A DNA stretch of 35,576 nt. Origin: Planctomycetota bacterium. Its GTDB lineage: Bacteria; Planctomycetota; Phycisphaerae; UBA1845; Fen-1342. Position 1 is the stretch's first letter. Every line of letters starts with the position of its first letter. The notes below the pieces were generated by a model that was not told where the DNA came from, did not search any database, and saw only the letters and a list, made by a program, of their open reading frames with translations. Both the position numbers and the translations under genes were made by a program. The stretch spans positions 1 to 35,576 of the forward strand of contig JAHJAR010000141.1 in assembly GCA_018814045.1 (NCBI GenBank). The letters are read 5' to 3'. Below, piece by piece: positions 17,797 to 25,344 of the stretch.

Positions 17797-19646
17797 CCCC
17801 CCCGACCGGCGAGATGCACAAGCAGAACCGTTACGTCCGATGGGCTGATTCCGCTGACCCGGGCGGCTTGTCCGACCGTCCGGGGAGTGACGGCTGACCA
17901 GCGGTCCACGGCTTCGCGACGAAGGTGCGGGATGGAGGCGTATCCCAAACCTGCCGGTATGGATCGATCCTCCAACTCGTGGAACCGCTCGATCGCCCGG
18001 CGCTGACGCTCGATGTAGCCGGCGTACTTGACTTCGACTAGTCCGCGGGCCCAAACGTCCGCCTCGCGCTGGTACGCCGTCAGCTCAGGGAAGACCTCGC
18101 CAAGCCATCTGCCTTCCTCATTCGGTCGCTTCAGCCATTGACGCACGCTGCGCCCTTGCCAGCTAAGCCGGTCAATCGCTGTCAGCATCCCTTTCAAACG
18201 GTCGCTGCGGCTCCGAAATCGCTCCCAGCGCGCGCCGTCGACGAGCCCGATGCGCCGTCCGAGCGGAGTCAGGCGCTCGTCCGCGTTGTCGTAGCGCAGG
18301 TGCATGCGGTGCTCGGCCCTCGAAGTGAACATCCGGTATGGCTCGGTGACGCCGCGCGTTATCAGGTCATCTACCATCACTCCGATGTAAGCCTCGTCGC
18401 GGCCGAGAGTAACGCGTTCGGCGCCGGCGACCAGGCGTGCCGCGTTCACGCCCGCCAGAAGGCCTTGGCCAGCGGCCTCCTCGTACCCGCTTGTTCCGTT
18501 GACCTGCCCCGCCAAGAACAGGCCGCGAACCCGTTTGGTCATCAACGTAGCATCGATCTGCTGGGGTGGAACGAAATCGTACTCGATCGCGTATCCCCAC
18601 TGGGCAACTGCGGCCCGCTCCAATCCTTCGATCAAAGCCACTACGCCCTGCTGCACATCCTTCGGAAGCGACGTGGCGATCCCGTTGACGTATATCAGTT
18701 CGCTCTCGCGCCCCTCAGGTTCGAGGAAGATCTGGTGCCGCTGTTTGTCGGCGAATCGGACGACTTTGTCCTCGATGCTGGGGCAGTAGCGCGGGCCGCG
18801 GGAGCGGATCTGACCGGAGTACATCGGGGCACGGTCGAGATTGGCGCGAATGAGCTCGTGCACGCCGGGGTTCGTCCACGTCAGCCAACAGCAGACCTGC
18901 GGCTGCGTCAGGCGCTGCGTCATGTATGAGAACGGGACCGGTTCCGAATCGCCCGGTTGCTCCTGCAAGCGCGCGAAATCCACCGTTCGACGCAAGACAC
19001 GCGGCGGCGTCCCGGTCTTGAGGCGCTCCAACCGCAACCCGATCGCTCGCAGCGAATCACTCAGTGCGTTGGCCGCCGCCTCCCCCAGACGGCCACCGCA
19101 CTGCTGTGATTCGCCGCAGTGCATCAGCCCGCGCAGAAACGTCCCACAGGTCAGAACGACGCCGCCGGCCCGAAGGCTGCGACCGTCGGCGAGCATCACC
19201 TGTGCGATTCCCGCCTGACACGGAGCGGTGTTTGACGATGCCGCGCCCCTCGGCCGCGTGATGAGGGCCGCGACCTCACCCTCGATGACGGTCAGGTTGT
19301 CGCACGAATCAAGGTGACGGCGAACGGCGGCGGAGTACAGCTCGCGGTCGGCCTGGGCCCGCGGCGCCCAGACCGCGGGGCCTTTGCGGCGGTTCAGCAT
19401 TCGAAACTGTATGCCCGCCTCGTCGGCGGCCAGCCCCATCAACCCCCCGAGCGCGTCGATCTCACGCACCATCTGGCCCTTGCCGATGCCACCGATCGCC
19501 GGGTTGCAGGACATGCGCCCCGTGGCGGCATGGTTGAAGGTAACCAGCGCCGTGCGCGCCCCCAGGCGAGCCGCAGCCCAGGCGGCTTCGACCCCGGCGT
19601 GCCCGCCACCGATCACCAGTACGTCATACGCGTCGCGGCTCATCAT
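17784..19646 (-). CDS. mnmG: tRNA U34 carboxymethylaminomethyl synthesis enzyme MnmG (GidA)
   Basis: With MnmE, this FAD enzyme installs the (carboxymethyl)aminomethyl group on U34 of certain tRNAs. The start is placed at the double ATG at 19646/19643, which gives about 620 aa and the usual N-terminus DAYDVLVIGGGHAGVEAA (FAD-binding GxGxxG-type); upstream residues to 19742 are Arg/Pro-rich filler. Family signatures follow: SCNPAIGGIGKGQMVREID, RRKGPAVWAPRAQADRELY, GTFLRGLMHCG and LFLAGQVNGTSGYEEAAGQG. The C-terminal helical region ends SGISPSDVTVLLVHL. No SD. mnmE is not in the window. Confidence 0.97.
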   Translation of the reverse strand: MMSRDAYDVLVIGGGHAGVEAAWAAARLGARTALVTFNHAATGRMSCNPAIGGIGKGQMVREIDALGGLMGLAADEAGIQFRMLNRRKGPAVWAPRAQADRELYSAAVRRHLDSCDNLTVIEGEVAALITRPRGAASSNTAPCQAGIAQVMLADGRSLRAGGVVLTCGTFLRGLMHCGESQQCGGRLGEAAANALSDSLRAIGLRLERLKTGTPPRVLRRTVDFARLQEQPGDSEPVPFSYMTQRLTQPQVCCWLTWTNPGVHELIRANLDRAPMYSGQIRSRGPRYCPSIEDKVVRFADKQRHQIFLEPEGRESELIYVNGIATSLPKDVQQGVVALIEGLERAAVAQWGYAIEYDFVPPQQIDATLMTKRVRGLFLAGQVNGTSGYEEAAGQGLLAGVNAARLVAGAERVTLGRDEAYIGVMVDDLITRGVTEPYRMFTSRAEHRMHLRYDNADERLTPLGRRIGLVDGARWERFRSRSDRLKGMLTAIDRLSWQGRSVRQWLKRPNEEGRWLGEVFPELTAYQREADVWARGLVEVKYAGYIERQRRAIERFHELEDRSIPAGLGYASIPHLRREAVDRWSAVTPRTVGQAARVSGISPSDVTVLLVHLAGRGGDGR

Positions 19647-19769
19647 CGTCGCGACATTGTACCCGAGCGCGGGCCGCCGGCCGCGTCTCATATTGCTGGT
19701 GGGGCGACCGGGTAACCGGGGCCGCGCGGTCCGGGCTCCCACAGGGCTGTTCCACCTGCACGGAACGCA

Positions 19770-19819
19770 CCTCTGGCAAACAGAGGCCGGGCGGCGGGGC
19801 CGTAGACCTCGCCGCCCGG
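19770..19819 (-). terminator. Tandem hairpins ending the dockerin-type gene
   Basis: On the minus strand the first stem is CCGGGCGGCG (19810-19819) with its exact inverse at 19787-19796, 10 bp with a 13-nt loop. A second, CCTCTG/CAGAGG with a 5-nt loop (19770-19786), abuts it directly. This is likely a strong Rho-independent stop between the secreted protein gene and mnmG, although the T-tract is short. Confidence 0.6.
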
Positions 19820-19853
19820 TGCAAGAGGTTGAGACTCTGTTGCCTGTTTGAAA

Positions 19854-21449
19854 CTAGCCGCCCAGGGCCGCGACGAAACCGTCGATGTCGAAGCCGTTTA
19901 CGTAGCCGTCTCCGTTCATGTCACCCTGCTGCTCACCAGGGCAGTCCGGGTTGTTGGTGTGGTACGTCTCCGGGCTGTCGAGCATCACGATGAACGAATC
20001 GATGTCGAACCCGTTCAGCAGACCATCGCAGTTCATGTCGCCTTTGACGTTATAGATCGAGCCGCCGCGCTCCAGGGCGAAGCCGTTCTTGACGGTGCCG
20101 AGGCTCTCGACCGGGATGGTGCCGTCAGCGAGCAGCGACGAGAAGGGGCCCATTGTGCCCACGGTGAACTTCGGAGCGTTCACGAATTCGTCGCCTTGCT
20201 CATAGTGGAGCTGGAAGTCGTACATATCGACGAACATGGAACCGATCATGTTGAGCGGCTCGATGTTGCCGTAGACGGCAACCATGTTGAACTGGCCGGT
20301 TTGGTCGAACATCTGGTCATTGCAGTAGAGTGAGACGACCTGCGCCTGGAGCGCCACCTCGCCGCCGGGACCGTAGACGATCATGTTGAAGTCGCCTTCC
20401 TCACCGATGTGGAGGAACTGGTAGCCACCGCTGTCGTCCACTTCGCCGTGCAGTTCCAGCCCCCAGATTTCCATCCAGCAGTTGCCCAGCGGATCACCCG
20501 CGAACATCGGGTCCAACTCGTCGCCGCCGGTCGTGTTCATGATGTTGATCGGCCCGGCCAGCGACAGTTGCCCCTCGAACGGCATCCCCGTCGGCGTGTA
20601 TTGAATGATGCTGTCGCGCGTCCCCGTCGTAGCGCCCGTCGTTCCCGTGCCGTCATCCGCGGCCATCGGAGTCAGTCCCCAGCACGTGTAGATGAAGCCG
20701 TACTCGACGCCGTCGTAGACTGCCATCGTCTGCGCCGCCGTATCGGTGTCGGTGACGTACATCTCGGCGACCCAGTAAATGTAGCCGTTGTCGGGGCATG
20801 GGCGGGCGGGCTTGTCGTAGAACTCGCCGTCCGCGTAGCCCGGACGCGGCTCCTGGTAGGGATACAGCGGCGGCTCGGCCGTCCCGGGATCACTGTCAAC
20901 GAGCACGTCCATGTAGTGCGCCGCCGTGCCAGCCGGACCGTTCAGGCGGTGGTTGGTGCAGATGCCCTGCGCCACCTCGACGTCGGCGGGATCGCCGGCG
21001 GCCTTGTCCAGAAACATGTGGAACTCGCAACCACCCGGGTTGTCGTCGTTGTACGCGTCGTACTGCTGGATACGCAGCGTGCCGTTCAACGAGCCGCCGT
21101 TAGACAGTGTGTAACCCGGATACTGGCTGCCCATGACGGCCTGGAACCAGCCGCTCCCTCCGGCCGGCATGAGGCGCGCGGGCTCCGGGTATAGCGCGAC
21201 TGAACAGACATTGCTGGGGTGGACCCAGCAGGGGTTGTGCGTGACACGGATGATGCTCGACGCCGGCTGCTGAAGCGTGACGGCCCACGCTGGCGACGAC
21301 CCCAGGACCAACATACAGCAGACTAGGATTCTTACGACTGCGCGCACGGCTCTCTCCTTACTTTTGTGACCGGCGGACCCAACGGTGGCCCGGCCAGCAC
21401 TGGTGAATTCGGCCTTCGAACCCGACTTGTGACGGCTCGCACTGCTCAT
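19854..21449 (-). CDS. Secreted protein with C-terminal dockerin-type (EF-hand-like) repeats
   Basis: 531 aa from the ATG at 21449, which has GGAGG six to seven bases upstream. An in-frame GTG at 21347 also has a strong SD (AAGGAG) and would begin directly at the signal peptide (VRAVVRILVCCMLVLG, cleavage after PAWA), giving 497 aa. The mature region is rich in Gly, Tyr and Asp with no catalytic motif I recognise. The final 65 residues hold two dockerin-like calcium loops: GDMNCDGLLNGFDIDSF and GDMNGDGYVNGFDIDGFV. Planctomycetes use such tails widely, apparently without cellulosomes. Its role is unknown; it may be a structural or adhesive surface protein. Confidence 0.8.
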   Translation of the reverse strand: MSSASRHKSGSKAEFTSAGRATVGSAGHKSKERAVRAVVRILVCCMLVLGSSPAWAVTLQQPASSIIRVTHNPCWVHPSNVCSVALYPEPARLMPAGGSGWFQAVMGSQYPGYTLSNGGSLNGTLRIQQYDAYNDDNPGGCEFHMFLDKAAGDPADVEVAQGICTNHRLNGPAGTAAHYMDVLVDSDPGTAEPPLYPYQEPRPGYADGEFYDKPARPCPDNGYIYWVAEMYVTDTDTAAQTMAVYDGVEYGFIYTCWGLTPMAADDGTGTTGATTGTRDSIIQYTPTGMPFEGQLSLAGPINIMNTTGGDELDPMFAGDPLGNCWMEIWGLELHGEVDDSGGYQFLHIGEEGDFNMIVYGPGGEVALQAQVVSLYCNDQMFDQTGQFNMVAVYGNIEPLNMIGSMFVDMYDFQLHYEQGDEFVNAPKFTVGTMGPFSSLLADGTIPVESLGTVKNGFALERGGSIYNVKGDMNCDGLLNGFDIDSFIVMLDSPETYHTNNPDCPGEQQGDMNGDGYVNGFDIDGFVAALGG

Positions 21450-21901
21450 CTCTCGCCTCCGGTGTTTCAGACTCTCGTGCCGCTAGCAGGGGTCTTACCT
21501 GCCTATCCACGCCAGAAGACGGGTCAGGGCCATCCGCGGCTACTGAGAAACGAGCAAATACACACGCCCGTCTTTGCGTACTCTTGATCCCGTCCGAGCA
21601 CTGCCTTCATACCGGGCAGCTATCGTGACTGAAGTGACATCAGGCGAGAGTTGAGACTGGGTAGGCACGCGCAGCAAGCCGGCCGCCGCGTTCAATCCCA
21701 CACCCGCCCGGCGCGGCGGTTGTCTGCTTGCTGTCGGAGGCATTCACCGACGGATCAGAGCTTCCACCCTGGGGGGCATGAGCAGGGCGGCCGCGTCTAC
21801 ATGGGCGCGGTCGTACCTATTTGTGGGCGGACCTGTCGCAGTCTTACGTGGGCGTCAGGACGTGCAAGCTGCAGCGATTACGGCTGCAACCCGCGCCGAT
21901 T
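21450..21901. other. Intergenic stretch, nothing convincing
   Basis: About 450 bases between the PilZ gene stop and the dockerin-type gene start, both on the minus strand. It should contain the promoter of the secreted protein, but I find no convincing -35/-10 pair. Short ORFs here lack SDs and family motifs. Confidence 0.4.
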
Positions 21902-22285
21902 TCATGACTGGAGGAACGAGAGTTCGAGCCCCACTTTGAATGCCCCCACCGTGTCGGTGCAATGCCGCACCGTGCCCAGTACAACGACCGGCTCGTCGCC
22001 CAAATGTAACTCCACCGCGGCCGAGGTGTGGATCGGCACCGGCTCGTTGGTTCGCAACATGATGCCCTCCTCCGAGAGCTGCAACAAGGCACCGGTCACA
22101 ACCATGGCCGATTTGCGCTCGCCGAGGCGCCGCGTGTACACCAGCTTGGCATACGCAGCCGTGCTGAAGCGATCGAAGCGGCGTTTCGCGAACGGCGGTG
22201 CGACTTCGCCGGCGAATTCGTCGAGACACTGCAGCCAGCGCTCGCGCGTTATCGGCCGCAGCTCGGTCTGTTGGATCGGCCCCAT
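21902..22285 (-). CDS. PilZ-domain protein, possible c-di-GMP receptor
   Basis: Start set at the ATG at 22285 (127 aa), preceded by GGGAG at eight bases; the in-frame ATG at 22357 would add a Cys/Pro-rich leader. After a helical N-terminus (ERWLQCLDEF) comes a PilZ-like barrel: RRFDR supplies the RxxxR motif, and QLSEEGIML stands where D/N-x-S-x-x-G is expected, with Gln replacing the acidic or Asn residue. The strands VELHLGDEPVVVLGTVRH and FKVGLELSF complete the fold. Binding of c-di-GMP is plausible but the altered second motif weakens it. The gene lies 165 bases downstream of the terminator of the structured transcript at 22450-22794 on the same strand. Confidence 0.65.
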   Translation of the reverse strand: MGPIQQTELRPITRERWLQCLDEFAGEVAPPFAKRRFDRFSTAAYAKLVYTRRLGERKSAMVVTGALLQLSEEGIMLRTNEPVPIHTSAAVELHLGDEPVVVLGTVRHCTDTVGAFKVGLELSFLQS

Positions 22286-22449
22286 AAGCGTCACTCCCGG
22301 GCAGGACGGTAGACACCCACTGTAGCTCTCGTCGGCCGGACACACGCGGCCCTGCACACTAAATTCGCGGGATCGTAACTGCCCGCAGTGGCCGCCGGCT
22401 GGCTACCCGCTGGAAGCCTGTCGCCCGGGACGCTATCGCCGCGCTTTCG

Positions 22450-22495
22450 GCAAAGAAAGGGGGCCCGCCGGGACATCGCAGGTCACCGGCGGGCC
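22450..22495 (-). terminator. Strong intrinsic terminator of the structured transcript
   Basis: Perfect 10-bp GC stem GGCCCGCCGG/CCGGCGGGCC (22462-22471 with 22486-22495), 14-nt loop, followed on the minus strand by CCCTTTCTTT. Confidence 0.75.
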
Positions 22496-22545
22496 TATGT
22501 TGTGGGCTGCTGCAATCACAGCCACGTTCGCTGCGTTACAGCAGC

Positions 22546-22566
22546 CTATTGTTTACCACCCTGCAT
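22546..22566 (-). CDS. Micro-ORF encoding MQGGKQ
   Basis: ATG-CAG-GGT-GGT-AAA-CAA-TAG. The upstream AAAGGAGGTGATTC (22567-22580) is complementary to nearly the whole usual 16S 3' tail, with the AGGAGG core six to seven bases from the ATG. This is by far the best SD in a window where most genes have weak ones or none. The peptide is too short to be a protein, so ribosome loading itself, or regulation, may be the point. Codon content shows no run of one amino acid as in classical attenuators. Confidence 0.45.
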   Translation of the reverse strand: MQGGKQ

Positions 22567-22764
22567 GAATCACCTCCTTTCAGACGGGCCACATCCCGGT
22601 CGGCCCCCGGTGATGAAGGGCCGCTGGGGCTAATCCCGTCCACCAGCCGTCACCGGCAGACACATCAGGCGATGAAGGCTCATCGCCTCACAGGTTGCTC
22701 CCGCGTGCGCCGCTCCGGGCCAGTTTTTCGGAGTCGCCGCGACGCAGCCGCAACACCGATACTC

Positions 22765-22794
22765 CTATTATCGAGCGCCCCAAGCGCCGGTCAA
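22765..22794 (-). promoter_or_regulatory. Sigma70-like promoter of the structured transcript
   Basis: Minus strand: -35 TTGACC (22789-22794), 16-bp spacer, -10 GATAAT (22767-22772); TAATAG at 22765-22770 is an overlapping alternative with an 18-bp spacer. Predicted start about 22760. Confidence 0.65.
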
Positions 22795-22932
22795 GGATTT
22801 CCTGAAGTTGAAGGTCTGGAATGTGTTCTCGGACGTCGCCCAACCGCAAAGTGCACACGGCGGTCGGGGATTCGAGGGCAGCGGGCCGAGTTCTGCCGGG
22901 TGCCCGCGCGTCCCAGACCGCGCTGGCGGCGT

Positions 22933-24504
22933 TTAGTCCTCGTCCTCACCCGCGTACAGCTCGGGATACTGCCGTTCGCTGGCTTCTTCGCGCACCCGCT
23001 GCTCCTGCGCATCGCCCCGCTTCTTCAATACTCGACGTAACATCAGGTTCGCCGCAACGCCCACCACCATCCCCACCGCCCCGGCGTGAAACAGCAGGCG
23101 ACACATCAGCCCGGCACAAACCGCCGCGATAACTGCCGCCGCAAACCAACTGAACACGACCCAGATAGTACGGGCCAGCTTCAGCTCGGCATCTCCCCGC
23201 TGGAGGATGCGATCAGCCATGCCGGTCGCAACTACCGCGGCAAAGGCGACGTAAGTTGTAGACACGGGCAACCCCAGCCCGGACGCCGTCGCAATCACAC
23301 AAGCCGAGACCGACAGAATGACGCAGGCGCGGAGCACGTCGTAGTGGCGGGTCTCACCGCTGGGCGTCGTGGTTGGCGGAGGCGCCAGCACCGGCGCGCG
23401 CCCGCGCCAGCGCAGCAGTCGGCGCGCCAGGCCGATACACCAGAGTGGCGCCCACAAGCGCACGTTGTGGGCCATGCTCCCGGTGTTGACTTCGGCGTTA
23501 GTCACGCGCTGTGCGTTGCGTGTAAGCATGCCCAAGGCCAGCAGCAGCCCGCAGCCGGCCAGCATCCAGCGCGGGATCTCCACTTCCGTGGCCATCGCGA
23601 CCCCCTCGGCACGGTGCTTGATCAAGTGCAAAGCCGACAGGCCAGGTGAAGCGCAGTTGGCCAGGTCGTTCTGACCAAACGCGATCGCCATGGCCAACGT
23701 TGCCACGATGGCGACCGCCGGGAAGAGCCGCCGAGCTGCTCGACGACCGAAGCTCACCAGCAAGATGTGGATGCCGACGGCATAGAGGCACCAAAGCGCC
23801 AGAACGACCACGAGTGCGCCGTATGATTGCACCACCTCCTGGTTGAGCTGCTTCACGAGCGGCACATTCTTCATGCCCTTGACGAGCATGAAGTACGTCA
23901 GCCCGGCCAGCATGCCGCCGCCAACCCAGCCCCCGTGGGCCAACAACGTTGCCATGCTCTGCGCGCGGTCGCGGATCGCACCGCGCACCGCCCGCTGCAT
24001 CATGAACGCGACCACCCCCGTGGTGACTATCGAGATGACGATCGCCGCCACTACCAGGCCGGCTTTGTTCCAGTGGACGATTCCAAAGCCGCGCAAGGCA
24101 AACGAGGCGCCTAGCAGCTCAAACACCAGGCACGCCGTAGTGCTCACCGGCATGCCGAAGGCGGAATAGCCGTAGAGCAGCACGGTGTCCACGATGTACA
24201 CCGCGATGTAGACGCTCAGGGCCGCTTCGAGCGTGAGTTGCCCGGGATCAAAAATGCCCTTGCGGGCCGTCTCCATCACCGGAGATGAGGCCGCGGCCCC
24301 GAGGATGACCCCCAGCCCGGCGATGATCACCGCCGTGCGGCGTGTCAACACGCGCGCACCGAACACCGCGTTGACCAGATTGGCCGCGTCGTTGCGACCC
24401 ACCTCGATGGTGTCCCACAACAACATGCCCACCGCCAGGATGCCGGCACCGATCAGAAATGTGGTGAGGGGCTCCGCCTGTGCGAGGATCACGATCGGCA
24501 TCAC
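22933..24504 (-). CDS. PiT-family inorganic phosphate transporter
   Basis: 523 aa with about a dozen hydrophobic helices. Both halves carry the PiT signature: GRNDAANLVNAVFGARVL (residues 36-53) and GQNDLANCASPG (278-289). The FGMPVSTTACLVFELLGA and GLGLPVSTTYVAFAAV segments are the paired GxPVSTT motifs. The central loop and the acidic, charged C-terminus (ERQYPELYAGEDED) are cytoplasmic-type. It is a low-affinity cation-coupled phosphate symporter of the inner membrane. The gene follows the DUF47 partner by 42 bases, the standard arrangement for this system. Confidence 0.93.
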   Translation of the reverse strand: MMPIVILAQAEPLTTFLIGAGILAVGMLLWDTIEVGRNDAANLVNAVFGARVLTRRTAVIIAGLGVILGAAASSPVMETARKGIFDPGQLTLEAALSVYIAVYIVDTVLLYGYSAFGMPVSTTACLVFELLGASFALRGFGIVHWNKAGLVVAAIVISIVTTGVVAFMMQRAVRGAIRDRAQSMATLLAHGGWVGGGMLAGLTYFMLVKGMKNVPLVKQLNQEVVQSYGALVVVLALWCLYAVGIHILLVSFGRRAARRLFPAVAIVATLAMAIAFGQNDLANCASPGLSALHLIKHRAEGVAMATEVEIPRWMLAGCGLLLALGMLTRNAQRVTNAEVNTGSMAHNVRLWAPLWCIGLARRLLRWRGRAPVLAPPPTTTPSGETRHYDVLRACVILSVSACVIATASGLGLPVSTTYVAFAAVVATGMADRILQRGDAELKLARTIWVVFSWFAAAVIAAVCAGLMCRLLFHAGAVGMVVGVAANLMLRRVLKKRGDAQEQRVREEASERQYPELYAGEDED

Positions 24505-24546
24505 GCCGCAAGCTCCGTGGAGTACGCGCCGGGGAAGCGGTGAAAC

Positions 24547-25215
24547 TCAGCGTGCCAGCATTCGCCGCAAGCGATCGGCGGTCTTATCCGCGTGATTGGC
24601 GAGCCGGCCCAGTTCTTTGAAGACACTCGACCACAAGAAGATGTCCGTGGCCCGGATCTCATCCTCCAGCGCGAACAGCTTCCGCGCCAGGGCGTACTGC
24701 GCCTTGTCGGCCTCCCACTCCGCGCGCTCGGCCTCGGCGGCCAAAGCCAGGATTGGTCTCCGGCGCCCGCCACCGAAGTCCTCTTCGGCCAGCTCCGTGA
24801 GCTGCGCGGTCGCCTGTTCCAGCAGATCGCACACCTTCAGGACTCGACGCACGTAATCCAGAACATCATCAGCGATCGCCGGCGGCATCGTCAGTTTCTT
24901 GATCGTCAGAATCACGGCGATGTCCTCGACCGCATCAGCCATGTCGTCCTGGAGCTTCAGAAACGTCAGCAGGTCCCCCCGGAACACCGGCAGCGAGAAC
25001 GCCTTCGGAATGCGCCGGCGAATCTCATCCTTGACCTCGTCGGCCTTGTGCTCGGTCTTGAACACTTGCCCGGTCAGCCGCTGCAACTCGGCGTAATCGC
25101 CCCGCCGAACGCACTCGAACATCGGCATTGTCAGCAGCACGCACTCGCGTACTCTGGCCCTGTGCTCGGCGAGCGGCTCGAACGGTGACTCCTCGAATCG
25201 GTCTAGTATGCCCAC
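24547..25215 (-). CDS. DUF47/PhoU-like PiT accessory protein (TIGR00153-type)
   Basis: 222 aa, starting at GTG 25215 with AGGAAAG upstream. The all-helical, PhoU-like sequence has repeated acidic helices and the family pattern EHKADEVKDEIRRRI, then LPVFRGDLLTFLKLQDDMADAVEDIA, and a C-terminal VFKELGRLANHADKTADRL. Acidic E/DxxxD motifs of this family bind metal clusters. Such proteins regulate or assist the adjacent PiT transporter. First gene of the pair; a promoter candidate is at 25294-25322. Confidence 0.9.
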   Translation of the reverse strand: MGILDRFEESPFEPLAEHRARVRECVLLTMPMFECVRRGDYAELQRLTGQVFKTEHKADEVKDEIRRRIPKAFSLPVFRGDLLTFLKLQDDMADAVEDIAVILTIKKLTMPPAIADDVLDYVRRVLKVCDLLEQATAQLTELAEEDFGGGRRRPILALAAEAERAEWEADKAQYALARKLFALEDEIRATDIFLWSSVFKELGRLANHADKTADRLRRMLAR

Positions 25216-25293
25216 GTCTGTCTTTCCTGCCGGGTGCCTGCTGCCTCATGGCCGTATGGCCGTCCGGCGCCGCGCGCCGGTACCCACGCACAG

Positions 25294-25322
25294 ACACTAT
25301 TCCCACGCAGCGCGGGGGTCAA
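25294..25322 (-). promoter_or_regulatory. Candidate promoter of the phosphate uptake pair
   Basis: Minus strand -35 TTGACC (25317-25322), 17-bp spacer, -10 TAGTGT (25294-25299; weak). Leader of about 70 bases to the GTG. No recognisable Pho box. Confidence 0.4.
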
Positions 25323-25344
25323 GGCGGCGCGCCAGACACCAACT

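Larger units (their letters stand above)
22450..22760 (-). ncRNA. Candidate structured RNA transcript with embedded micro-ORF and own terminator
   Basis: Read on the minus strand from a start near 22760. The perfect 9-bp hairpin AGGCGATGA/TCATCGCCT (22667-22688, 4-nt loop) comes first. Next is GCCG-GTGA-CGGC (22646-22657), a 4-bp stem with a GNRA tetraloop. Then GACGGG/CCCGTC (22635-22640 with 22583-22588) encloses two further pairings (22603-22607 with 22626-22630; 22587-22590 with 22602-22605), a possible three-way junction though the inner helices compete for a few bases. It ends right before a near-perfect SD. After a six-residue ORF come the 8-bp stem GGCTGCTG/CAGCAGCC (22505-22546) and an intrinsic terminator. 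It matches no riboswitch or housekeeping RNA I recognise. It may be a stand-alone sRNA or an attenuating leader of the PilZ gene. Confidence 0.5.

Noticed and set aside
22562..22582. Plus-strand sequence resembling the 16S rRNA 3' end (AATCACCTCCTTT)
   Set aside because: No other 16S sequence is present; it is simply the reverse of a strong SD on the minus strand.
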